NCBI GenBank assembly: GCA_963762545.1
Contig: CAVXLC010000007.1
Coordinates: forward strand, 62,001-126,000
DNA: 64,000 nt
From: JABFSM01 sp963762545
Lineage (GTDB): Bacteria > Gemmatimonadota > Gemmatimonadetes > Gemmatimonadales > GWC2-71-9
Direction of reading: 5' to 3'
In this document: positions 34,759-43,477 of the stretch, piece by piece
Numbering within the stretch: the stretch's first letter is position 1
Layout of the letters: each line of letters begins with the position of its first letter
The notes under the pieces: model-generated
What the model was told of the DNA's origin: nothing
Databases searched by the model: none
What the model saw: only the letters and a program-made list of their open reading frames with translations
Translations under genes and position numbers: made by a program

Positions 34759-35268
34759 ATGCAAAGCACGATGAAGCTCGCCCCCACCGTGTACCTGCCG
34801 CCCGAGGTGCCGCCTCCGGTGCTGGAGCTGGGCGCCGACGGCCGGCTCCGGGCCGGCACGGCCGAGTCGACCCGGCCGGTGGTGGTGCGCCGCTGCTTCC
34901 CCTGGTCGGAGCCGGGGCGTTACGTCTCGCTCCGGGACGCGGACCAGGCCGAGGTGGCGCTGGTGCGGGATCCGGCGGATCTGACGCCGGCGTCGCGGGA
35001 GGCGCTGGGCCTGGCCATGGCGGAGGCGGGATTCGTCTTCGAGGTGACCCGGGTGCTCGAGGTCGAGGAGGAGGTGGAGATCCGGCACTGGAAGGTGGAC
35101 ACCAGGCAGGGGCTCCGCAGCTTCCAGACGAGGCTCGATGACTGGCCCCGGGCGTTGCCGGGGGGCGGGTTCCTGATCCGCGATGTGGCGGGGGATTTGT
35201 ACCGGCTGCCGGAGCCCGAGAAGATGGACAAGGTGAGCCGGGACCTGTTGTGGGCGTTTGTGGGGTAG
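34759..35268 (+). CDS. DUF1854-domain protein, partner of the ABC exporter
   Basis: A 169-residue soluble protein that starts 12 bp after the exporter stop, with AAAGGAGGATGCC upstream as a strong ribosome-binding site. The body RYVSLRDADQAEVALVRDP, the FVFEVTRVLEVEEEVEIRHWKVDT strand pair and GGGFLIRDVAGDLYRLPEPEKMD agree with DUF1854, a small family linked to ABC exporters in operons and in cyanophycin gene clusters. It may regulate or couple the transporter. It is intact while its partner is frameshifted. Confidence 0.85.
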   Translation: MQSTMKLAPTVYLPPEVPPPVLELGADGRLRAGTAESTRPVVVRRCFPWSEPGRYVSLRDADQAEVALVRDPADLTPASREALGLAMAEAGFVFEVTRVLEVEEEVEIRHWKVDTRQGLRSFQTRLDDWPRALPGGGFLIRDVAGDLYRLPEPEKMDKVSRDLLWAFVG

Positions 35269-35366
35269 AGGCTAAGAGGCTAAGAGGCTAGGAGGCTAAG
35301 TGGCTATGAGGCTAAGTGGCCAAGAGCTGTTTCCTAGCCTCCTAGCCTCCTAGCCTCCTAGCCTCT
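35267..35366. repeat. Inverted arrays of an 8-bp repeat (GAGGCTAA / TAGCCTCC)
   Basis: Seven near-perfect copies of GAGGCTAA (variants GTGGCTAT, GTGGCCAA) are followed, after about ten bases, by four or five copies of the complementary unit CCTAGCCT. One strand therefore folds into one long register-slipping hairpin. It lies directly after the ABC-DUF1854 operon. It probably acts as a terminator or transcript stabiliser and is prone to length changes. Confidence 0.85.
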
Positions 35367-35408
35367 TGTCCCGGAGCCTGGACCTTGCGCCTGGAAGAGA
35401 CGAGACCC

Positions 35409-35876
35409 ATGGATATGGCACTCATCGCAGATCAGATCAGCAGGGCCTTTCGGGGCGAGTCCTGGCATGGGCCCTCGGTGCGCGAGGTGCTGGCGGGTGT
35501 CTCGGCGGAAGACGCCGCGGCCCACCCGATTGCCGGAGCGCACAGCATTTGGGAGATCGTGCTTCACATGACTGCCGGATACACCTTGCTCCTCCGTCGC
35601 GCCGGGGGAGAGCGGGCATCGCTCGAGACGGAAGAGGAATGGCCTCCAGTGCCGGCGCCCAGTTCGGATGCGTGGCGCGAAAGCCAGCGCGCCCTGGATA
35701 AACTCAACGAGCGGCTGCAGGCGGTTGTCCGCGCCTTCCCGGCGGAGCGCCTTCCCGAGGAGATGGGCTCCGAGTACTCGGCGTACACCCAATTCATCGG
35801 CACGCCGCAGCACGACCTGTATCATGCGGGTCAGGTGGTCATGCTCAAGAAGGCGCTCGCGGCCCGCGGCGCGTAG
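35409..35876 (+). CDS. DinB-family protein
   Basis: A 155-residue four-helix-bundle protein of the DinB/YfiT family. The metal-binding histidines are in HSIWEIVLHM (residues ~48-57) and the C-terminal QHDLYHAGQVVMLK. Such proteins bind divalent metals and often act as thiol transferases (bacillithiol or mycothiol S-transferase) or are of unknown function. Start 35409 (MDMALIADQI) is the usual family start. The gene begins 40 bp after the 8-bp repeat array. Confidence 0.85.
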   Translation: MDMALIADQISRAFRGESWHGPSVREVLAGVSAEDAAAHPIAGAHSIWEIVLHMTAGYTLLLRRAGGERASLETEEEWPPVPAPSSDAWRESQRALDKLNERLQAVVRAFPAERLPEEMGSEYSAYTQFIGTPQHDLYHAGQVVMLKKALAARGA

Positions 35877-35886
35877 GGACTCGGGG

Positions 35887-35961
35887 CCCACAGATTTCAC
35901 AGAAGAACTATTGGTGGTCTCGTCTGATGAGACCCCATCAAACCTCTGCGTAATCTGTGGG
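35887..35961. repeat. Nested inverted repeat with CCCACAGATT arms
   Basis: CCCACAGATT (35887-35896) pairs with AATCTGTGGG (35952-35961), and inside is the hairpin GGTCTC/GAGACC. The same AATCTGTGGG sequence recurs in the tandem repeats at 42990-43466, and a related CTGTGGAATTTGTGGG is at about 38742. The element follows the DinB gene and could be a terminator. It is part of a dispersed repeat family in this genome. Confidence 0.7.
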
Positions 35962-36102
35962 CTACCGGACCTGACGAGGTAAACTATGGCTGATGAGGAA
36001 GTACTGGTGGAAGTGACATTCGAGGATCGGCCGTAGCTATATTCGCATTCGCCCGGGCCCATATATGCCGGTCGAGACGGATCCTTCCGGAGCGGCGACG
36101 TG

Positions 36103-36810
36103 ATGCGGCGCATACTGCTTCTCGTTTCGATCGGCCTCCCGGCCTGTAACGCTGTCACGACCCCCGACTCCGGCCCGCCGGTACCGGTCATCCAGGCGCT
36201 CCTCACAGTCGGTGAGCATCGCCATGCGATCAGCCTCACCTGGAGCGTCCCCGCCGACTCTCCCTTCACATTCCAGGGCCCGGGCCGGCCGGTGGATCCG
36301 GGCGAGGTAAACCTCCGACTCGTGGTGCCGGGGGGCGGGTCAGTTCCGGTCCTGCCGACCGATCCGGCCCGGGGCCAGTTCGAGGTGGTCACGGACATTC
36401 TGTCCAACGCCGCCTATGGGCTCCAGGGCAGCGTGGCGGGGCGATCGGTGTCCGCCAGCGTCGTGACCCCCGGCCCGTTACTCATTTCATCGCCGGCCGG
36501 CGATACCGTGCGACTCAGCAACACCGGAGATGCCTCCCGTCGAGTCACCTACCTGTGGCATGCGAACGGCGCCCTGGGCTTTTCTGCCAGACCCTTCCCG
36601 ACCAGCGTGTCCGTCGCATCGGATTCTACGGGGACGATCTTCTTTCTTATCGAGCCGGACACGATCCCGCTGACGCTGCTGGCCTACGAGCGTCATGCCG
36701 CCGATTTCTTCCTGCCCGGTCCGATCGAGCGGCGTCGGGGCAACATCGACGGAGCGCTCGGCGTTCTCGGCGCAGCCAGCACCGCCAGGCGGGTCTTCAT
36801 CTGGCAATGA
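36103..36810 (+). CDS. DUF4249-like lipoprotein
   Basis: A 235-residue lipoprotein (MRRILLLVSIGLPAC, lipobox LPAC). The mature part is a beta-rich protein with IQALLTVGEHRHAISLTWSVP, VNLRLVVPGGGSV and TYLWHANGALGFSA. In Bacteroidota such DUF4249 lipoproteins accompany TonB-dependent receptors. Its stop overlaps the start of the TonB-receptor-like gene by four bases (ATGA), consistent with such a pair. It probably has a surface or periplasmic ligand-binding role. Confidence 0.6.
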   Translation: MRRILLLVSIGLPACNAVTTPDSGPPVPVIQALLTVGEHRHAISLTWSVPADSPFTFQGPGRPVDPGEVNLRLVVPGGGSVPVLPTDPARGQFEVVTDILSNAAYGLQGSVAGRSVSASVVTPGPLLISSPAGDTVRLSNTGDASRRVTYLWHANGALGFSARPFPTSVSVASDSTGTIFFLIEPDTIPLTLLAYERHAADFFLPGPIERRRGNIDGALGVLGAASTARRVFIWQ

Positions 36811-38727
36811 CCTTCAATTGGGCCGCTGCGACCGGGGCGCTCGCCGCCGTCCTGGCACTGGCGCCCCCCGCAGGCGCGCAGACCGTGGTCCGCGGCACGG
36901 TCACCGAGAAGGGGCGCGATGCGCCTATCGCCGGGGCGCTCATTGCGGCCCGCCGGGCGGGGTTGTTCATCACCGCCGATCGCTCCGGTCGATTCGTCCT
37001 TCGGCTGTCGAGCCCGGACACCCTGATCATCGCGGCGATCGGTTACCAGCCGGATACCGCCATCGTCGCCAAGGATGCCGCCGTCACCCTCAACGTGGCC
37101 CTGACCCGGGCGCCGGTTCCGCTCTCGGACATCATGGTGACGGCACCGGGGCGCTCCGACGCCGACCTCGCGACGCTGGGCCAGTGGGTGGCTCCTCGCG
37201 AGGCGATGCGCGCGGTCCCGTTCGCGGTCGAAACCGACGTCTTCCGCTCCTTGAGCCTGGTCCCCGCGGTAAGCTTCAGCACGCCACTATCCGCGCGCCC
37301 TCTGATCCGGGGATACGACGCCGGCGCTACGACGACCCGGATCGACGGGTTCGAGGTCGTGAATCCCTATCACATCGCCCGTGCCTTCGCGTCGTTTCCC
37401 ACCGAGGCAACGGAGCGGGTGTCGGTGGCGACCGCGCCACAGGGATCCGATGTCGGCGGCAGCCTCGGGCGCGGACTGGGGCTCGGCGCTGCTGGGCACC
37501 CGCTGGCCCCTTCTCGAGCACAGAGCGACGCTGATCGAGGCCTCCGCCTCGACGGCGATCTTCGGGCTGGACGTCGAGAACCTCCAGACCGGTCTGGTCT
37601 CCAATGATGTCCGCAACAGGTTCGGCCGAGTCGCCGCGGGGTTCGACGGGTCCCACCGATGGGCCGGGACGCGGATTGGCGCCGGCCTGACGCTGGGATA
37701 CCGGTTCATTGCGAACCGGATCACCGATCGCAATGGAACGCCCGGCGCCGGCACCGACTTCCGCTTGAACCGCCCGGAGCCGTCGGCCCACCTGGAGATC
37801 TCCCATTCCTTCGGCGGGGTGACGACCGAGGCCGGAGTACGCCTGGACGCGGCCGGTTCGATGGCCTTTGTCCAGCCGCGCTTTCGGATGGGGTTTGCTC
37901 CGGCGCGGAATGTCACCATCGGGGCCGCGATCGGACGGAGCGCGCGGTTCTTCCAGCTGGTCTCCAACCCGCTCACCGAGCCCGATCTGGACTTCGCGGA
38001 GTACTGGCTTGGCTCGGGCGGGCGGGGCGTTCCGGTGCCGGTGGTCGACCACCTGAGCGCGGAGGCCACCGCGACCACCGGCCTCATTCATGCTCGCATG
38101 TCCCTCTTCGCCTCGCGGGGCCGCGGCATCGCGGAGCTTCGGTTGGAAGAGGAATCGCCCCCCGGTGATACGACGCGGTTCCGGTTCGGACGGTCCCGAA
38201 CCTTCGGCGCGGAAGTGCAGGTGGCGATACGCGGATCAGCGACTCGAGCCAGTTCCCTGTCCTTCACTTATGTCCTGAGCGCCTCGGAGCGCAACTTCGG
38301 CGACGGCTGGATTTCCTGGAGACTGGACCGGCGCCACCTGGTCCGGATCCTGGGCCAGGCCCAGGTGTCCCACCGCTGGTCGCTCTTCGGCGCGGTCGAG
38401 GCCGCGACAGGCATGCCGTTCACGCCGGTCGATCAGATCATATACCTCCAACGGCCCGAGCTTCCCGAAGTGACCACCGCGGCCTTCCTGTTTGGCCGGG
38501 AGAACAGCGGACGCGGCGGCGGGACACTCCGGAGCGACCTCGGCGCCCGCTTCGGATTCGGCGGACCGGGCAAGAGTACGATGGCGCTGGGATTGTCGGT
38601 CACCAATCTTGGGTTCGGACCGGTCGCGCCGATGATCTTCGAGGGCGGGATCGGTCCGCGGATATCCTACAAGCGGCTGTTCGACATGCCAGCGATTCCG
38701 ACCGCGACGCTACGGATCGAGTTCTAA
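36807..38727 (+). pseudogene. TonB-receptor-like outer-membrane protein with carboxypeptidase-D-like domain, frameshifted
   Basis: The signal peptide (ALAAVLALAPPAGAQ) is followed by a carboxypeptidase-regulatory-like domain (VVRGTVTEKGRDAPIAGALI, then FITADRSGRFVLRL). Next comes a plug domain with PLIRGYDAGATTTRIDGFEV. After about 37450-37475 the frame changes, and the rest is a beta-barrel ending in IPTATLRIEF with a terminal Phe. Roughly 640 residues in total is shorter than most TonB receptors. No obvious TonB box was found. It pairs with the upstream lipoprotein. The one frameshift may be an assembly error. Confidence 0.72.
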
Positions 38728-38781
38728 GCGGCATCACTCCTTCTGTGGAATTTGTGGGTACCGGGGCCGGCACTCGGAGCC

Positions 38782-41324
38782 CTACTCGCTGCGGAGCGCA
38801 TCTAACGGATCCACCCGTCCCGCACCGCGCGCCGGAAGCCAGCTCGCCAGCGCCGCGATCAGGATCAGGACCGGGACCACCAGCATCACCGCCGTGATGT
38901 TCCGCACCGAGAATCCGATCAGGCTCGCCTTGACCACCAGAATGCCGGCGACCGTCACCGGCAGGCCGATGACCAGCCCGATCGCCGTCACCTTGATTCC
39001 GCCCTTGAAGAAGTGGCGCACCACGTCGCCCGCGCTGGCGCCGATGGCCAGGCGGATGCCGATCTCCCGGGTCCGCTGGGCCACCGCGAAGGCGATGATG
39101 GCGTAGAGCCCCAGCGACGCGAGCAGCAGCGCCGCCGCGCCCACCGCGAACGCCGCCAGGTTCGCCAGCACGGCCTCGCGCCGGCGCCCGGCGTACTGCT
39201 CGGCGAGGGTGCTCACGCTGCCGACGGTGGCGAGGGGCTCGACCTCGCGGATCGCGGCGCGGATCATCGGAACGAACGGCCGGGACTCTCCCACGGTTTG
39301 CACCGCGATGTGCACGCCATACTGCGACGAGCCGGTGAGGAAAGGCACGTACACCCGCGGGGCGCGGTCGACGTCGTCGTACGGCGCCCGACCGGCCACG
39401 CCGATCACCGTGAGCGCGGTGGTCGCCCCATCCGGCTCGGAGCGGCGGATCAGCTGCTTGCCGATCGCGCTTTCCCCGGGCCAGAGGCGCGCGGCCACCT
39501 CCTCGTCCACCACCGCCACCAGCGAGCCGGGCTGGTCTTCCCCGGCGCCGATCGCGCGGCCCCGGAGCAGCGGGACGCCGAGGGTGGCGAAGTAGCTCGG
39601 GGTCACCTGCACCTGCTGAATCCTTGGGCCGGGGCCGAACGACGGCGGCTCCTGCTGGCCCCAGACCACCGCGAACGGCGCGTCGATCGCCACCGACTGC
39701 ACCCCCGGGATGGCCGCGAGGCGTTGCACCACTCGAAGGAACGTCGCGTTCGCGGTGGCCGGCCGCCCCATCACGTCCGAGTACATCGTCAGCACCGACG
39801 CGGGGGCAGCGTTGTCGTTCATGCCGCGGCGCATGTCGATCAGGACCAGCGAGGTGACCACCAGCGCGGGGATGCTGCAGGCCAGCTGGATCACGACGAA
39901 CCCGGCCTGGAGCCGGCCCCGCCGGATCGACTGGGTGCCGCTGTTCTTGATGACCTCGCCGATGTCCGCCTTGCTGGCGTGCAGCGCCGGCGCCAGCCCG
40001 AACGTGACCGTGGCGATCAGCGCGAAGACCGCGGCGCAGAAGAAGGTCGTGGGCGTCGGGTCCAGGCCGTAGATGACCTCGGGGATCGTCGCGTAGGCGA
40101 TCTTGATGGCGACGGTGTAGAGCACCACGCCGAGCAGGGCGCCGGCCGCACCCAGGATCAGCGCCTCGGTCAGCATCTGGCGAATGATGCGGAGGCGGCT
40201 CGCGCCCAGCGCGAATCGCACCCCGATCTCCCGCCGCCGCGCCACCGCGCGGCCGAGCAGCAGCGCGCTCACGTTGGTGCAGGTGATCAGGACGACCAGC
40301 GCGGCAATGAAGAAGAAGGCGAAGACCAGCTCCCGGGTGCCGCTGTCTTCCTGTTCCATGCCGGCCAGCCGCACCGCTTCGAGCGTGAAGCGGCGGTGCT
40401 GCTCCGGCTCCAGCTGGGTTATGCGCGCGGCGAGGGTGGCGGTCAGGCGGCTCACGTCGGCGGGGCGCACCCCCGGCGCCAGCCGGACCACGCTCTCGAG
40501 CGACAGGCTATCGCGGCTGGCGCGGGCGCCCAGGGGGATCCAGATCGACTGACTCCCCAGCCGGTTGACGCGGGTCCCGACGAACCGCGGCGGCGCGACG
40601 CCGACGATGGTGAACGGCAGGTTCATGACCCGGATGGTCTTGCCGATCGCGTCCGCTGAGCCGCCGAAGTGGGGGCATCCAGAGCGAGTGCCCGATCACG
40701 ACCATCGGCGGGGCCGAGAGGTCGACGCCGTCGGGGAACCCGGTGCCGGCGGCCAGGGAGACGCCCAGGATCCGGAAGTAGTTGGCGGTGGTGGAGGACG
40801 CATCCATCGACTCGGCGCCTTCGCCGAAGTCGACCGCGGTGGTGTTCCAGTCCCACGCGACGACGTCGGTGAAGACGTCGCGGCGCTCGCGGAGATCCTG
40901 GACGTCGGGGTACGACAGCCGCGGCGAGGAGCCGCGCGAGCCGAGCGTCCGGCGCGATGCCCGGCGCGACCCGCAGGGCGTAGGCGTCGAGCGTGGTGAG
41001 CAGCCCGGTGTTGATCCCGATGCCGAGGGCAATCACGGAGATGAGGACGCCGGAGAACAGCGGCGCCCGGCGGATCTGGCGCAGCGCGAGCCGGACGTCG
41101 CTGCCGACCGACGGGAGGGAGAATCCGCCGGAGACGCCGTAGCGGAGGTTGTCCCAGTGGGCCCCGATGGCGTTGGGGATTGCATCGGCGATGGCCGCGA
41201 GGAATACGCGGGGCGCCGAGAGACCGCGGGTCCGCTCCTCAAACGTGTGACAGAGCGCTTCACCGTAGTCGGCGCGGAAGCCCCGGGGATAGAGCCGGAG
41301 CAGGGCGCGGTAGGGGCGGATCAC
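38782..41324 (-). pseudogene. ADOP/MacB-type ABC permease with PadR partner, two frameshifts
   Basis: About 840 residues long when repaired. The N-terminal cytoplasmic segment MIRPYRALLRLYPRGFRADYGEAL is typical of PadR-linked ADOP permeases. Next are a first transmembrane helix (LISVIALGIGINTG), a MacB core domain and, after breaks near 40945 and 40670, the FtsX bundle (ITCTNVSALLLGRAVARRREIG) and a second core and FtsX domain ending GRVDPLDALRSE. Protein similarity is continuous through both breaks: PDAR to TLGSRGSSPRLSYP, and HSLWM to GGSADAIGKTIRVMN. The first codon overlaps the PadR stop (ATGA). Confidence 0.8.
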
Positions 41325-41680
41325 GAGGCCTCCTGGGTCACGCCCCGCTGCCGAGCCAGGCGAAGCAGCTCCGCCAGCCGCCCCACCTCGGCGCGGGCGA
41401 CGGCCTGGCCGAAGGGGGTGAGGCGGTAGTAGCGGCGGCGGGCGTCATCTTCCGCGGTCTTCCGCCTGGCCACTTCAGTGATCAGATCCTGCTGCACCAT
41501 CCGCGCGATGGAGCGGTAGAGGGTGCCGGCGCTCAGGCGCAGCTCGCCCCGGGTGCGGGCCTCGACGTCCTGGATGATGGCGTAACCGTGGCGGTCCTGG
41601 TCGCTCAGCGCGAGGAGGATGTGGAAGGTGGCCGGGGGGAGGGGGAGGAGCTTGGCGACGCGGTCGGAGTCGGGGGGCAT
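41321..41680 (-). CDS. PadR-family transcriptional regulator
   Basis: A 119-residue winged-helix protein with the PadR signature. The recognition region is HILLALSDQDRHGYAIIQDVEARTRGELRLSAGTLYRSIARM, and the wing is RRRYYRLTPFGQAVA. It is translationally coupled to the ADOP permease and probably represses the operon through the palindrome at 41692-41708, which overlaps its own promoter. There is almost no 5' untranslated region. Confidence 0.92.
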   Translation of the reverse strand: MPPDSDRVAKLLPLPPATFHILLALSDQDRHGYAIIQDVEARTRGELRLSAGTLYRSIARMVQQDLITEVARRKTAEDDARRRYYRLTPFGQAVARAEVGRLAELLRLARQRGVTQEAS

Positions 41681-41689
41681 GAGACGATC

Positions 41690-41717
41690 ACTATAGCCAC
41701 AGTGGCTATAATGTCAA
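41690..41717 (-). promoter_or_regulatory. PadR operon promoter with operator inside the spacer
   Basis: On the minus strand, -35 TTGACA (41717-41712) is a perfect match and -10 TATAGT (41695-41690) matches five of six, with a 16-bp spacer. ATAGCCAC-A-GTGGCTAT, a perfect inverted repeat with one central base, spans about 41692-41710 and so lies within and across the promoter. Expected transcript start is near 41683, about three bases before the ATG at 41680, so the message is probably leaderless. Confidence 0.72.
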
Positions 41718-41772
41718 GATCGGGCTGGACTCTTCCTGAGGCGCGCCCCATCGGACCGAGGGCGCTTTGTAA

Positions 41773-41812
41773 AATTATTCCTCCGGGGGCATATGCCCCC
41801 ACTGGAATAATT
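41773..41812 (-). terminator. Double-palindrome hairpin, probable terminator of the exported MsrA gene
   Basis: AATTATTCC and GGAATAATT (41773-41781 and 41804-41812) flank TCC, the perfect 16-bp palindrome GGGGGCATATGCCCCC (41785-41800) and ACT. On the minus strand the stem is followed by TTTTAC. It lies about 80 bp after the stop of the MsrA gene and just outside the PadR promoter. It would insulate the two transcription units. Confidence 0.65.
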
Positions 41813-41889
41813 CTGTGAAGTGGCCCTCTCGAGCTACCTGAGGACCGCGGGCCTACCTCGATCGGAGCGAAAAAACGCGGGCAGGAGCC

Positions 41890-42486
41890 TCAGGGCGCGC
41901 GCTGATCCGTGTAGAGCGCCGGGAAGTCCTTCTTCAAGCGGGCCAGCTTGGGGATGTCGTTCTGCACCACGTACCCGTCGGTCAGGTGCCGGTCGCTGTA
42001 GTCCTGGTGAAACGCCTCGGCGGGCGTGAAGTGGTCCAGGTTCCGGAGCTGGGTGACGATCGGCTTGGAGAACCGCTTGGACTTCACCAGCGCCGCCAGG
42101 TACTCCTTGGCGGTGCCGGCATCGCCCGGAAACAGCGCGAACACCACCGCCCGATACTCGGGTCCCGCGTCGGGCCCCTGCCGGTCCCACGACGTCGGAT
42201 CGTGCGCCACCAGAAAGAACACCTCCAGGAGCTGCTGGTAGCTGACCACGGCCGGGTCGTAGTCGATCCGCACCGCCTCCACCGGCTGGGGGAGGTCCGC
42301 CGGAGTGCCAGTGGCCTTGTCCCGCGCGAAGCCCGACATGACGTAGTGCACCCCGCGCACATGCTCGAACACGTACTCGACGCCCCAGAAGCAGCCACCA
42401 GCGAAGACGGCGGTGGCTTCGGCGCGCCGCGACCCGCCAGGAACCACCGTGAAAAGGGAGGACAGGATCAGCAAAAAGGAACCCAT
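41890..42486 (-). CDS. msrA: Exported peptide-methionine (S)-S-oxide reductase (MsrA)
   Basis: A 198-residue MsrA with the catalytic motif GCFWG, followed by EYVFEHVRGVHYVMSGFA and a downstream AFHQDYSDRH. Start 42486 gives a signal peptide (MGSFLLILSSLFTVVPGG), so this copy should act outside the cytoplasm and repair methionine oxidised in envelope proteins. C-terminal resolving cysteines are not present; the thiol is probably reduced by another partner. A cytoplasmic paralog is encoded at 49114-49644. Confidence 0.88.
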   Translation of the reverse strand: MGSFLLILSSLFTVVPGGSRRAEATAVFAGGCFWGVEYVFEHVRGVHYVMSGFARDKATGTPADLPQPVEAVRIDYDPAVVSYQQLLEVFFLVAHDPTSWDRQGPDAGPEYRAVVFALFPGDAGTAKEYLAALVKSKRFSKPIVTQLRNLDHFTPAEAFHQDYSDRHLTDGYVVQNDIPKLARLKKDFPALYTDQRAP

Positions 42487-42604
42487 ACGATCTCCTGTGG
42501 CACTAATTGCTATAGAATCCCGCACCGGCCTTGTTCCAGCCCCATCGCGGTGGAAATTGGGGGGTCCCGCGCGGCACCGCAAATTACCCAGCCGGAGAGC
42601 ACCA

Positions 42605-43096
42605 ATGATCAAGTCGATGAAGTTCGTGGGCGTCCCGGTGTCCGACCAGGACCGGGCCCTGGAGTTCTACACCAGGAAGCTCGGCTTCCGGGTCATCACC
42701 GACCAGCCGATGGGCCCCGGCCAGCGCTGGATCGAGATCGGCATCGGCAGCTCGGGCACCGGGATGGCGCTCTTCACCCCGACCGGCCACGAGAACCGGA
42801 TCGGCACCTTCACCGGCATCTCCTTCGTGGCCGATGACGTGGTGGCCACTTGCAAGGAGCTCGCGGCCAAGGGCGTGACGATCGTCAAGGAGCCGAAGAA
42901 GGAAAGCTGGGGCACCTCCGCCCTCTTCGCCGATCCCGACGGCAACCAGTTCGTGCTCGGCTCCCCCTGGGGCGCGCAGATCCCGATCGCTGCGGATTGC
43001 TCTCGGAAGGCGTCACACTTTTTGTTGTTGTGCTCGTCAATCTGTGTGAATCTGTGGGACAACCGGCGGGGAGCACGATCTACCGTCGTGTCGTAA
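42605..43096 (+). CDS. VOC family protein whose C-terminus runs into a tandem repeat
   Basis: A VOC/glyoxalase-like protein (MKFVGVPVSDQDRALEFYTRKLGF, then FADPDGNQFVLGSPWG). Relatives end soon after FVLGSPW. Here the frame continues for about 35 residues (CSRKASHFLLLCSSICVN...) that are encoded by the first unit of the 137-bp repeat array and end at a TAA inside the repeat. The repeat therefore seems to have been inserted or expanded into the end of the gene, replacing the native stop. Function of the core is likely intact; substrate is unknown. Confidence 0.82.
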   Translation: MIKSMKFVGVPVSDQDRALEFYTRKLGFRVITDQPMGPGQRWIEIGIGSSGTGMALFTPTGHENRIGTFTGISFVADDVVATCKELAAKGVTIVKEPKKESWGTSALFADPDGNQFVLGSPWGAQIPIAADCSRKASHFLLLCSSICVNLWDNRRGARSTVVS

Positions 43097-43466
43097 CAGC
43101 CGCCCACAGTTTCACAGATCCAGCAGCGGATTGCTCCTCGGTAAGGCTGTTCACACTTTTTGTGGTGCTTGTCAATCTGTGTGAATCTGTGGGACAACCG
43201 GCGGGGAGCACGATCTACCGTCGTGTCGTAACAGCCGCCCACAGATTTTCACAGATGCAGCTGCGGATTGCTCTCGGTAAGGCTGTTCACACTTTTTGTT
43301 GTTGTGCTCGTCAATCTGTGTGAATCTGTGGGACAACCGGCGGGGAGCACGATCTACCGTCGTGTCGTAACAGCCGCCCACAGATTTTCGCAGATCCAGC
43401 TGCGGATTGCTCCTCGGTAAGGCTGTTAACACTTCTTGTTGTGCTCGTCAATCTGTGTGAATCGGG
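42990..43466. repeat. Tandem array of a 137-bp intergenic repeat with internal hairpin
   Basis: About three and a half copies lie head to tail. The marker GTCAATCTGTGTGAATCTGT starts at 43036, 43171, 43310 and 43447, i.e. at 135, 139 and 137 bp spacing. Each unit contains AATCTGTGGG and, about 50 bp later, CCCACAG(A)TTTTCACAG, an inverted repeat able to form a long hairpin. Each also has GGACAACCGGCGGGGAGCACG and GTAAGGCTGTTCACACTT. Reading frames across it are artefacts of the repeat. Confidence 0.9.
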
Positions 43467-43477
43467 GGGGAGCCGAC

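Noticed and set aside
43036..43466. The 137-bp tandem repeats as a CRISPR array
   Set aside because: Units are contiguous with no variable spacers, about 137 bp long, and carry internal inverted repeats; no cas genes are present.
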